The notes below the pieces were generated by a model that did not search any database, was not told the origin of the DNA, and saw only the letters and a list, made by a program, of their open reading frames with translations. From CAVZZG01 sp963779685 (GTDB lineage: Bacteria; Actinomycetota; Thermoleophilia; Gaiellales; F1-60-MAGs149), in assembly GCA_963779685.1 (NCBI GenBank), contig CAVZZG010000003.1, positions 1,922,001-1,986,000 of the forward strand: a DNA stretch of 64,000 nt, in the 5' to 3' direction. Of the stretch, positions 8,974 through 16,194 are shown in pieces; the stretch's first letter is position 1; every line of letters starts with the position of its first letter. Position numbers and translations under genes: made by a program.

Positions 8974-8980
8974 CGACGGC

Positions 8981-9739
8981 CTACTCGGGCCCGCCGGCCG
9001 CCACCGTGATCGTCTCGCCGTTCACACCGCTGCCGGCGTCGGAGCAGAGGAACGCGATCACGCTCGCGATCTCCTCCGGGCGCAGCGCCTTGCCCCGCGG
9101 GTACATCGCGTCGCGCTCCCGCCACACCTCGTCGACCGTGAGGTCGCGACGCCCGGCGGTGCGCTCCGCCGAGCGGTCGGCCATGGCGGTGTAGACCCAG
9201 CCGGGCATGACGGCGTTGCAGGTCCCGCCGAACGCGCCGACGTCCTGGGCGGCGGCGCGCATCAACCCCACGAGCCCGTGCTTCGAGACGGTGTACGCGA
9301 TGTTGCGCGCGGCCCCGATCTGACCGCTGGTCGAGGCCACCATCACGATCCGGCCGTAGCCGGCCTCGCGCATGTCGCGGCTCGCCTCCTGCGACAGCAC
9401 CAGTGGCGCCTCGAGGTTGATGGCCATGGTCGCCCGGAACGCCTCGTAGGACTGATCCCACACGTGCCCGTCGTCGGCCGAGCCGACACCCGCGTTGTTG
9501 ACCAGGATCTCGATGGGGCCGAGCCGCCGCCGGGTCTCGGCCGCCACCTCACGGCACGCGACCACGCTGTCGAGCGACGCCGCGATCCACTCCACCGGTA
9601 CCGTCGCCGCCAGCGATCGCAGCTCGGACTCGGTGCGGGCGACGGCCATGACCCGCGCGCCGGTGGCAGCCAGCGCCTCGCAGGTCGCCCGGCCGATGCC
9701 ACGCCCGGCGCCCGTGACCAGTGCAACCCGCCCCTGCAT
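8981..9739 (-). CDS. SDR-family NAD(P)-dependent oxidoreductase
   Basis: A 252-residue classical short-chain dehydrogenase. It has the Rossmann motif VTGAGRGIGRA near residue 8, NNAG at the end of beta-4, a Ser-Tyr-Lys site (VMVASTSGQIG, then AYTVSKHG) and a PGW loop. Family members reduce or oxidise ketones and alcohols, including 3-oxoacyl thioesters; the substrate is not deducible. The ATG at 9739 begins directly with the Rossmann fold. It converges on the C45 gene with only seven bases between stops. A MITE-like element lies 50 bp upstream. Confidence 0.88.
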   Translation of the reverse strand: MQGRVALVTGAGRGIGRATCEALAATGARVMAVARTESELRSLAATVPVEWIAASLDSVVACREVAAETRRRLGPIEILVNNAGVGSADDGHVWDQSYEAFRATMAINLEAPLVLSQEASRDMREAGYGRIVMVASTSGQIGAARNIAYTVSKHGLVGLMRAAAQDVGAFGGTCNAVMPGWVYTAMADRSAERTAGRRDLTVDEVWRERDAMYPRGKALRPEEIASVIAFLCSDAGSGVNGETITVAAGGPE

Positions 9740-9789
9740 CCGGGACGAGCATACCCGCACAACCAGCCGGCCGCTGCGGCGAATCGGGC

Positions 9790-9978
9790 CTAGTGTCCCG
9801 AGTCCGAAGTTCGTCGGCAGGTCGGCGCGAGGAGCAAGCCTGGCAAGAAGCAGGCCCGAGAGGCAGGCTGGTGGCCTGTCCGAGGGCCCGCGACGAAGCC
9901 CACCGGCTATGCCGGTGGGTTCCAGGCGCCGCTCCGCAGCACCGGGAATGCCGGCGAACTTCCGACTCGGGACACTAG
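9790..9978. mobile_element. MITE-like 189 bp element with 24 bp terminal inverted repeats
   Basis: The left end (9790-9813) and right end (9955-9978) are inverted copies with one mismatch in 24 bases; both read CTAGTGTCCCGAGTC inward from their edges. The outermost CTAG at each end could be a target duplication, as used by some IS5-like elements. No transposase is encoded, so it would be non-autonomous. The interior carries a small hairpin (CCCACCGG/CCGGTGGG). The right CTAG supplies the TAG stop codon of the neighbouring MBL gene. Confidence 0.65.
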
Positions 9979-10730
9979 CGTCCCTCGTCGGCCTGCCAGC
10001 GGCCGCCGGGCGCGATCCGGCCGCGGCGACCGAGGTGGGAGAACACAACGGGCGTGCCGCCGGCCTCGAGACGGTGGAGCCACGCGCGCCGGGTGTCGAG
10101 CGCCTCCTGGACGTCGTAGTCGAACGCGTGATCCCACTCCGGGTGCTCGACGTGGTCGGCGTGGTGGATGAGGTCGGCGCCGTGGATCAGCTCGTCGCCG
10201 ATCAGGACCACGCCGTGTCCCGGCCGGTGCCCGGGGGCCGACACCAGCCGCACTTGCGGGCAGAACTCGGCGCCGGCGGCCGCTCGCTCCGGGTCGATGG
10301 CCCTGATCAGCGGGCCTCCGACGACGTCGTCGTCGGAGCGCGCGAGCCACCAGTCGACGGACTCGTCGAGGATCACGGTGCGCCCGAAGCGGGCGGACAG
10401 CCGGTCGGGCCAGCTTCCCGCCAGCGCGCCTCCGGCATGATCGAAATCGAGGTGCGTGAGGGCCAGGCAGGTCACCTCCTCCGCGGAGAAACCAGCGACG
10501 GCCAGCGCACCGTCCAGCTCCGCAGCGCCCGGCCACCAGCGATCGACGACGCCCGACCCGGCGTCGATCAGCAGGAGCTCGCCGTGACCGCGTAGGAGGA
10601 GAGCGTTGACGACGGCGTCGCACGCGCGGTGCGGGAGCAGGGTGCCGCGCTCGAAGTGCAGTGAGCCGACACCCAGGAGCCACACCTCGTAGCCGGCAGC
10701 GTCCGGCAGCCTGTCGGCGGTGGCGATCAT
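9975..10730 (-). CDS. MBL-fold metallo-hydrolase
   Basis: A 251-residue single-domain metallo-beta-lactamase-fold hydrolase. The metal motif is ALTHLDFDHAGG (an HxDxDH variant of HxHxDH), followed by the later ligands in SAPGHRPGHG and GDELIHGADLIHH and the final FSHLG. Such proteins hydrolyse thioesters, lactones or similar substrates. It is the last gene of the acyl-CoA operon, and its ATG lies in the stop of the lipoprotein gene (overlap 10727-10730). Its TAG stop codon (9975-9977) lies inside the end of the MITE-like element, so the native C terminus may have been altered by the insertion. Confidence 0.85.
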   Translation of the reverse strand: MIATADRLPDAAGYEVWLLGVGSLHFERGTLLPHRACDAVVNALLLRGHGELLLIDAGSGVVDRWWPGAAELDGALAVAGFSAEEVTCLALTHLDFDHAGGALAGSWPDRLSARFGRTVILDESVDWWLARSDDDVVGGPLIRAIDPERAAAGAEFCPQVRLVSAPGHRPGHGVVLIGDELIHGADLIHHADHVEHPEWDHAFDYDVQEALDTRRAWLHRLEAGGTPVVFSHLGRRGRIAPGGRWQADEGR

Positions 10731-12139
10731 CCGGCGGCCAGTTCATCGTCGAACTCGTGCCAGTCGCCCTGCACGGTCTTCATCACGCGGGCGGTGTCGA
10801 CCTTGCCCGCCATCAGCTCGCCGAGCGCCCGCGAGAGGGTCGTCGACATGCTGAACGACGCCCAGGTGGGATACGGCACCACGCCGCCGGCAGCATCCAG
10901 CTGTCGCCACGCCAGAGCCGTTCCGGCATCCAGCGGATCGTCCGGCGGCTGGGCCGTGACCGCCGCCGGCGTCAGATGGTCGCGGTGCAGGAGATCGAAA
11001 GCGTCCTGGGATCCGACCATGTAGTCGAGCCACGCGGCCGCGAGATCGGGATGCCGGCTGCGGGTGGCGATGTGATAGGGCCCGGACATGGCGCCGACGC
11101 TGGCCGGCAGCCCGCCGGCGCGAGCCGGGAGGTTCATGACGCCCGCGTCCGCACCGAGACGGGCCTCGATCGCCGGCGCCTCCCAGGTGCCGCCGACGTA
11201 GAAGATCCCGGTGCCGCCCGCGAACCGGAGAGCCGCCTGGTCGTAGCCGACACCGGCGTAGTCGCGATTGATGTAGCCCGCGACGACCCAGGCCCGGAGC
11301 CGGTCGAGGGCGGCCTTGTTCTGGTCGGTCTCGAACGTGGCGCCCGGCTCGTGCGTGACCCATGCCCGCGACGCCGACGCGTTGCCGTACGAACCCTGCA
11401 GCGCACCGAACAGGTGGATCGCGCCGTAGCCGTCGAGATTCCCCAGCTCGATCACCGGCTGGTCGGGCGGCAGGACCGTGCGCAACGAGGCGAGCAGCCC
11501 GTCGAAGCCCTCGAACGTGGCCGGCATCGCGTCCGGGTCATAGCCCAGGGCCGAGAGCTTCTTGCGGTTGTAGAAGAGCGCCACGCTCTGCCCCGCCTGC
11601 CCCACACCCCAGACCGGCCCGCTACCGAACGTCTTACCGCCGTCGGCGAACCGGACGCTCGCCCAGACGGCCGGCCCCCACCACCGGTTCCAGCCGTAGG
11701 CGGCGGCGTATCCGTCGAGAGGCCGGATCAGCCCGGCGCGGACGAGGCCGCTATCGACCCGGTATCCCTGGCTGCCCTCCACGACGTCCGGCGCATTGCG
11801 CGACGCCAGCACGCGATCGGCCGTCTGGATGAGCGTGTCGTAGTCCGAGAACTTGATGTTCACACGCACGTTCGGGTACTTCGCCATGAACTTGTTGCCG
11901 AGCTGGGTCAGCACGTCGCCGAGGCCAGGCGACTGGTTGTCGTAGGACCAGACGTTGAGGGTGACGTCGCCCAGCGACGCGACGTCAGCGGTCGTCGGCG
12001 CCGCCGCTGCCACGGTGCTGACGCCGGCAGCGGTGCTCGGCCGCGGCGGCATGGGCGCCGACTTGGTGCCGCTCGAACCTCCGCCGCCGCACGCCGTCAA
12101 GGCCACGCCTACGAACAAGGCCGCGAGCAGCCGGTTCAC
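10727..12139 (-). CDS. Extracellular solute-binding lipoprotein (ABC family 1 type)
   Basis: A 470-residue substrate-binding lipoprotein, anchored outside the membrane. The N terminus MNRLLAALFVGVALTACGGG is a lipoprotein signal with the lipobox LTAC. A Ser/Thr/Ala/Pro linker and a family 1 periplasmic binding fold follow (LNVWSYDNQSPGLGDVL, YDTLIQTADRVLASRNAPDVV, GVGQAGQSVALFYNRKKL). This fold usually binds sugars. No permease or ATPase gene is nearby; it lies instead between enoyl-CoA hydratase and an MBL hydrolase. The GTG at 12139 is chosen because it overlaps the previous stop (GTGA) and starts exactly at the signal peptide. Confidence 0.85.
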   Translation of the reverse strand: MNRLLAALFVGVALTACGGGGSSGTKSAPMPPRPSTAAGVSTVAAAAPTTADVASLGDVTLNVWSYDNQSPGLGDVLTQLGNKFMAKYPNVRVNIKFSDYDTLIQTADRVLASRNAPDVVEGSQGYRVDSGLVRAGLIRPLDGYAAAYGWNRWWGPAVWASVRFADGGKTFGSGPVWGVGQAGQSVALFYNRKKLSALGYDPDAMPATFEGFDGLLASLRTVLPPDQPVIELGNLDGYGAIHLFGALQGSYGNASASRAWVTHEPGATFETDQNKAALDRLRAWVVAGYINRDYAGVGYDQAALRFAGGTGIFYVGGTWEAPAIEARLGADAGVMNLPARAGGLPASVGAMSGPYHIATRSRHPDLAAAWLDYMVGSQDAFDLLHRDHLTPAAVTAQPPDDPLDAGTALAWRQLDAAGGVVPYPTWASFSMSTTLSRALGELMAGKVDTARVMKTVQGDWHEFDDELAAG

Positions 12140-12885
12140 GCCGATCCGAACCGTGCGGCGCCCTGCGCCGCCTCGTCGCGAAGGAAGGCCTCGATCGTGG
12201 CCGCCTGTTCGAGGGCAAGCGCCCGATCCACGCCGGACAGCTCGTGGACGGTGCGTTTGAGCCGGCCGACGCTGAAGCGGGACTGGGCCGCGACCTGGTC
12301 GGCGATCGCGAGCGCCGCGGGCAGCAGCGCATCGGGGGCGACGACCCGGTTCACGACACCAAGGGCCGAGAGCCGCTCGGCGGACTGCCGCTCGCCGAGC
12401 AGCAGCAGCTCCATCGCTCGCTGGTGGCCGACGTGGCGCGGAAGGAGCCACGTCACGCCCCCGGTGACGAACTGGCCGATGGCCATCTCCGGGAAGAACG
12501 CGACCAGATCGGAGGAGGCGACGACGAGATCGCAGTTGAGCAGCCACTCGAAGCCGCCGCCGACCGCGTAGCCGTGCGCGGCCGCGACCACGGGGATCTC
12601 ACCGCCCATGATGTCGCGGGTGATCTGCTGGATGCCGGCGATGTGGGCCTCCGCGCTGGCGCGATCACGGGACTGCGCCCCGAACTCCTTCAGGTCGTCG
12701 CCGGCGCAGAACGCCCTGCCCGCGCCGTGCAGGACGACGCAGCGCACGCCGTCGTCCCGCGCGACGTCGCCGAGGGCCGCGTGCAGGGCGGCGAGCAGCG
12801 AGCCCGAGATGGCGTTCAGGCGATCGGGCCGGTTGAGGCACACGACGGCAACGGCCCCGCGGCGCGACGTCAGGACGTCGCTCAT
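12136..12885 (-). CDS. Enoyl-CoA hydratase/isomerase family protein
   Basis: A 249-residue crotonase-fold enzyme. The acyl-CoA pocket motif RAFCAGDDLKEF and the oxyanion block AAAHGYAVGGGFEWLLNCDLV are clear, with SSDLVAFFPEMAIGQFVTGG following. One of the two Glu residues of classical hydratases is in the usual region (PEM), so hydratase or isomerase activity is possible. It is encoded between a phenylacetate-CoA-ligase-like gene and a binding protein, with four-base overlaps at both ends, pointing to catabolism of an aromatic or other carboxylic acid as its CoA ester. Confidence 0.88.
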   Translation of the reverse strand: MSDVLTSRRGAVAVVCLNRPDRLNAISGSLLAALHAALGDVARDDGVRCVVLHGAGRAFCAGDDLKEFGAQSRDRASAEAHIAGIQQITRDIMGGEIPVVAAAHGYAVGGGFEWLLNCDLVVASSDLVAFFPEMAIGQFVTGGVTWLLPRHVGHQRAMELLLLGERQSAERLSALGVVNRVVAPDALLPAALAIADQVAAQSRFSVGRLKRTVHELSGVDRALALEQAATIEAFLRDEAAQGAARFGSA

Positions 12886-14184
12886 TCCCGCACCACCAGG
12901 CTCGTCTTCCCGGCAGTTCTGCCGAGCGCACCGTGCGGCAGGACCGTCACCGCCGCGGACGCACCGATCCGCCGGCGCACGGCTTCCGCCGTTTCCGCCG
13001 CCACCGCCGGGAACGCCTCCGGCGGCACGTCGAGGCCGGCCTCCAGCCTCAGATCGATCCGGTCGTACGGACCGGGCCCGGCGAGGTGGATCCGGAAGTG
13101 CCCGCTGGCGACCGGAAGGCTCTCGACGATCACGCGAACCGCTCCCGGAAAGACGTTCACGCCGCGGACGTTGAACATGTCGTCGGTTCGCCCGGAAACC
13201 TGGAAGCGGACCGCGGCGCGGCCGCAGGCGCACGGTTCGGCGCCCGTGATCGTCAGCAAGTCCCGCGTCCGGTACCGCACGAGTGGCTGGCACTCCTTCT
13301 CGAGGTGGGTGCAGACGAGCTCCCCGGTGACCCCGGTCTCGAACGGTAGACGCTCCAGGGTGCCCGGATCGAGCAGCTCGGCGAAGACGGCGTCGCGGGC
13401 GTGGAGGTGGAGGTCGGTGGTGGCCTCGCACTGGCTGCCCAGGATCGACATGACCTCGGAGAGCCCGAAGTTGGCATTGCGCACCGCGAAGCCCCAGGTG
13501 TCCTCGAGCCGGCGGCGGAACTGCGGATTGTCGAGCCCGGCCTCACCGCCGAACAACGCGAGACGCAGTCCGAGATCGCGGGGCGCCAGGTCGGTCTCCT
13601 CTCGCAGCACCTGCTCGATCAGCGCCGGGTACGAAGGCGTGCAGGAGATCGCCGTGACGCCGAGCTCGCGGATCACGTCGACGAGCTGCCGCGTGCTCCC
13701 GACGCCGAAGGGGATGACCGTCGCCCCCGCTGCCTCGAGGATCAGGTGATCGGTCACGCCGCCGGTCCACAGCTGGTAGTTGAGGCAGTGCACGACCCTG
13801 TCCGCCGGCATCAGGCCCGCACACCGCATGGCCCGCGCGCCGGTGCGGGCGACGACCTCGGCATCGGCGGCCGTGTAGCCGAGGTGCATGCCCCGGCCCG
13901 TGGTGCCGCTGGTGCGGTGCAGGCGGATCACGCCGGCCTCGTCGCACGCGATGTAGTCGCCGAACGGCGGGTGCGCCTCCTGGCTGGCGCGCAGCTCCTC
14001 CTTGGTCGTCGGCTCGATCGCGGTCAGGTCCTCGAGGGTCACCTCCCGGTCGCACATGCTGCCCAGGCGCGCGCGGTAGAACCGCGATCGGGAGCGCACG
14101 TGGTCCCACTGTGCCGTCCAGCGGGCGTTCCTGCAGGGCCCGCAGCTCGTGGAGGCCGAGGCGCTCGACATCGGGATGCAGCAC
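12882..14184 (-). pseudogene. Phenylacetate-CoA ligase-like AMP-forming enzyme, one frameshift
   Basis: An adenylate-forming CoA ligase of the PaaK type, activating a carboxylic (probably aromatic) acid. The AMP-binding motif RTSGTTGRG, the cofactor-loop-like LFGGEAGLDNPQ and the C-terminal PaaK domain (GRTDDMFNVRGVNVFPGAV) are intact. The true N terminus (MLHPDVERLGLHELRALQER) is in another frame from the GTG at 14184; coding jumps frame near 14112-14118, where one extra base is present. Removing it gives a smooth 433-residue protein of normal PaaK length. A -10-like CATACT seven bases upstream supports this start. It is either an indel error or a recently broken first gene of the operon. 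Confidence 0.82.
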
Positions 14185-14191
14185 GGGCTGA

Positions 14192-14197
14192 AGTATG
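14192..14197 (-). promoter_or_regulatory. -10-like CATACT for the PaaK-like operon
   Basis: On the minus strand CATACT lies seven bases before the GTG at 14184, the same leaderless layout as at several other operon starts in the window. The same bases lie just before the divergent zinc-ribbon gene. Confidence 0.45.
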
Positions 14198-14210
14198 GAA
14201 GGATCGAGAA

Positions 14211-14441
14211 GTGGCCGAGGAGATAGCGTGGTGGGATCTGCGGCGGGCTCAGAACCTGAAGCCCGCGACCTACCACTGCCCGATCTGCGACGGGCTGCTG
14301 CCGGCGATGAGCGAGCACGTGCTGCTCGTGCCGGAGGGCGATACCCACCGCCGCCGCCACGCCCACACCGCGTGCGTCCTGGAGGAGCGCGCCGCCGGGC
14401 GGCTGCCGACCCGGGACGAATGGCGCCGTCGTGCCCGATGA
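14211..14441 (+). CDS. Small zinc-ribbon-like protein, 76 aa
   Basis: A 76-residue protein with the pattern HCPICDGLLPA and, about 25 residues later, RRRHAHTACVLEE, giving a CxxC plus HxxxC set suited to bind zinc. Its C terminus is basic (RLPTRDEWRRRAR). The GTG at 14211 has an AAGGA ribosome site seven bases upstream (14199-14203). It is divergent from the PaaK-like gene and 41 bases before the bS18 gene. The function is unknown; the position suggests, but does not prove, a link to translation or to zinc handling with the cysteine-less bS18. Confidence 0.6.
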   Translation: MAEEIAWWDLRRAQNLKPATYHCPICDGLLPAMSEHVLLVPEGDTHRRRHAHTACVLEERAAGRLPTRDEWRRRAR

Positions 14442-14446
14442 CCGCC

Positions 14447-14477
14447 TAGAATCCGATCCGCTGAATCGTTCGGAGGG
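14447..14477 (+). promoter_or_regulatory. -10 box and strong Shine-Dalgarno of the bS18 gene
   Basis: TAGAAT at 14447-14452 is a good -10 hexamer. GGAGGG at 14472-14477 is a strong ribosome site five bases before the TTG at 14483 and decides that start. Unlike most operon starts here, this mRNA would have a leader. Confidence 0.5.
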
Positions 14478-14482
14478 TTTAC

Positions 14483-14782
14483 TTGGCACGAGTCAGGGCA
14501 AAGCGCGCTACGGGCAAGCCCAAGAAGCGGAAGCGGATCCAGATCGCCGATGAGGAGATCCGCTACACCAACGTCGAGGTCCTGAAGAGGTTCCTCTCCG
14601 AGCGGGGCAAGATCCGCAACCGCACCATGACCGGCCTCTCGCGCCGGCAGCAGGCCCTGGCCGCGCGCGAGATCAAGCGCGCCCGCGAGATGGCCCTGCT
14701 GCCCTACGTCACCGAGCGCGAGGGCAGCGAGCGCGGCGGCGGCCGGCGCGGCGGTGGCCGCGACCGCGACCGCGACCGCTAG
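14483..14782 (+). CDS. rpsR: Small ribosomal subunit protein bS18 (zinc-free form)
   Basis: A 99-residue bS18 protein of the 30S platform, where it partners bS6. The core motifs RYTNVEVLKRFLSERGKI, RTMTGLSRRQQ and AREIKRAREMALLPY are diagnostic. It has no Cys, so it is the zinc-independent form. It is alone rather than in the usual rpsF-ssb-rpsR-rplI operon, so it may be a second copy. The C terminus is extended by about 25 residues of Gly, Arg and Asp, ending in repeated RD pairs, which is unusual for bS18. The start is TTG with GGAGGG upstream. A hairpin terminator follows the stop. Confidence 0.93.
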   Translation: MARVRAKRATGKPKKRKRIQIADEEIRYTNVEVLKRFLSERGKIRNRTMTGLSRRQQALAAREIKRAREMALLPYVTEREGSERGGGRRGGGRDRDRDR

Positions 14783-14785
14783 CCT

Positions 14786-14810
14786 CGCTCCACCGCTGCG
14801 CGGTGCAGCG
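14786..14810 (+). terminator. Hairpin terminator after rpsR
   Basis: CGCT-C-CACCGC pairs with GCGGTG-C-AGCG around a TGC loop, beginning four bases after the rpsR stop. It has the same ACCGC-N3-GCGGY apex as the hairpins at 3360-3390 and 15266-15300. Confidence 0.7.
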
Positions 14811-14817
14811 GGGGCCG

Positions 14818-14980
14818 CTGAGGCCGCGCTGATTCGCGAAGTGCTGCGGGGGGACGGTCCTCCCATGGGAAATACACGCGAGCCGCAGGCGAGCGTGCGT
14901 TTTCCTGTGGGAGGCGGTCCTCCTGGCGAACGCCCGACGGCAGACGGGACACTGACGCCCCGCCTACCGCGGCTCCGCCC
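14818..14980 (+). repeat. Dispersed repeat A, copy 1
   Basis: About 163 bp, nearly the same sequence as 29418-29580 in the same orientation (only scattered differences by eye). It contains an imperfect palindrome of about 65 bp whose arms begin CCTCCCA and end TGGGAGG. No open reading frame of note. It occupies the gene-free stretch between rpsR and the small membrane protein genes, together with repeat B. Confidence 0.75.
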
Positions 14981-15033
14981 TCAGAGGCCGTGGTGGGCGG
15001 GAACCGCGTTCCGCAGGCCGCCAGTGGGCGGGT

Positions 15034-15184
15034 TGGCGTTCGCTCCGCGGTAGTGGTGATCGCTCGCTCCGACCGCCTCGCTGCCTGTGAGGAAGTGGCG
15101 CCTTGTGGACGGGGACTGTCCCCGCCCCTCGCGCGGTCGAGTTGCTGCGATCCGAATGGGACAGTCCCGGGCCAACGTTCGCTC
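15034..15184 (+). repeat. Dispersed repeat B, copy 1
   Basis: About 150 bp matching 29209-29358. It contains GGGGACTGTCCCC and, about 35 bases on, GGGACAGTCCC. Each is near-palindromic and they are inverse complements of each other, so the RNA or DNA can fold into one long or two short hairpins. The order here is A then B; in the other copy it is B then A. Confidence 0.75.
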
Positions 15185-15265
15185 TAGGGTCGTGGTGGGC
15201 GAGAGGTCGTTCGCTCGACGGCCGTCGTCGGCGGGCCGGCGTTCGCCCGGGGGCACTTCCAATAC

Positions 15266-15300
15266 GCGTGCATTTCACCGCTCCGCGGCGAAATGCACGC
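15266..15300 (-). terminator. Strong hairpin terminator for the 142 aa membrane protein gene
   Basis: Eleven-base arms (15266-15276 GCGTGCATTTC and 15290-15300) pair perfectly. An A/C mismatch, CCGC/GCGG and a three-base loop follow. The hairpin starts at the stop codon of the minus-strand gene. Apart from the arm sequence it has the same plan as the glcF terminator. Confidence 0.75.
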
Positions 15301-15728
15301 TAGGAGGTCGCGGTGGCCGGCGCGCTGGACGCGCTCGAGGTGGTCGTGGTGGTCGCGGCCCCACCGCCGCCGCCACCAGTCGACCGGTAGATCGTGCCGC
15401 CGGAGACGTAACTCGTCCCGCCGCCACCGCCGCCAGCACGAGCCTGGTCGATGGCGGCGATGTACTTCTTCTTGTCGCGGTTGGCCTGCGCGACGAGCGC
15501 GTTGTACCGTACGACGTCGGCGTTGACCTGCTTGGCGAAGCGGTTCCGCTCGTTGACCGCGCGGATGGCGCTCGACTCCCAGTTGGCAGCCTCCTGCTGT
15601 GCGAGGCGCGCTCGCTTGGCAGCGGCATCGGCGTCGTGCTGCGCCTGCAGCGTCAGCACGACGGCGCCGGCGCAGACCACGCCTATACCGACCGTGTACG
15701 CGCGGAGGAGGCCGTTAGTTGTCGCCAC
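15300..15728 (-). CDS. Small membrane-anchored coiled-coil protein, unknown function
   Basis: A 142-residue protein with one membrane segment (about residues 10-28, GIGVVCAGAVVLTLQ), then a charged Ala-rich helix likely to form a coiled coil (about residues 30-98), then a low-complexity tail of Gly, Thr, Ser and Ala from about residue 100. The tail would be outside the cell if the helix is exported. No enzyme motif was recognised. It starts within the end of the upstream gene (14-base overlap at 15715-15728), so the two are co-transcribed and probably act together, perhaps as an envelope pair. Confidence 0.6.
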   Translation of the reverse strand: MATTNGLLRAYTVGIGVVCAGAVVLTLQAQHDADAAAKRARLAQQEAANWESSAIRAVNERNRFAKQVNADVVRYNALVAQANRDKKKYIAAIDQARAGGGGGGTSYVSGGTIYRSTGGGGGGAATTTTTSSASSAPATATS

Positions 15729-16128
15729 CGGAATCCCCGTGGTCGGAGCCCTCGATCTCGTGACGATCGGAGCTCTCGGTCTTGGGCCGCGAGGACGAGG
15801 CCGCGTGGGTGCTGCCGCCCGAGGAGCTCACCGTCACCACCTTCGGTGCCAGCACGATGACCCGCGGTGCGGGCTTGTGCCACTTCTTCACGGTCATCGG
15901 CTTGTACTTCCAGGCCTTCGGCGCCTGCTGCGTCTTCATGCCCGCGAGGGCGGTGTCGAGCGCCGCCCGCTGCTTGGCGGAATCGGCGATCCAGGGATCG
16001 GCCTTGCCGCTGGTCGGGTGCTTGGTGACGGCGAACGCCGAGCCGGCGACGACGGCCGCGACGGCCAGGGCCGCCGCGAGGGCGCGGAAGAATCGAGAAC
16101 GGGCAGCGCGGATATCAAGGGGCGACAT
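15715..16128 (-). CDS. Secreted or membrane-anchored small protein, unknown function
   Basis: A 137-residue protein with a basic N terminus, a hydrophobic stretch (residues 15-33, FRALAAALAVAAVVAGSAFA) that could be a signal peptide or anchor, an Ala/Lys-rich middle (about 38-90) and a Ser/Asp/His-rich polar tail. A GAGGAG ribosome site lies ten bases before the ATG at 16128. It is not recognised as a known family. It is the first gene of a two-gene unit with the 142-residue protein. Confidence 0.6.
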   Translation of the reverse strand: MSPLDIRAARSRFFRALAAALAVAAVVAGSAFAVTKHPTSGKADPWIADSAKQRAALDTALAGMKTQQAPKAWKYKPMTVKKWHKPAPRVIVLAPKVVTVSSSGGSTHAASSSRPKTESSDRHEIEGSDHGDSGGDN

Positions 16129-16194
16129 GGTGCAGGTCTCCTCTGCTGTGTACCTGTCTAGAGAAGCTTCGGCTGTTCACCTTGCGCTCTTTCT

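Noticed and set aside
14185..14489. Start of the PaaK-like gene at 14489 (long frame)
   Set aside because: The extra N terminus is Arg/Pro/Gln-rich, has no similarity to PaaK, and runs across the divergent zinc-ribbon and rpsR starts. The real N terminus is in another frame from 14184.
14840..15300. Possible CRISPR array, because of palindromic repeats
   Set aside because: Only two modules, no regular spacing, no spacers, no cas genes; the modules recur 14 kb away as dispersed repeats.
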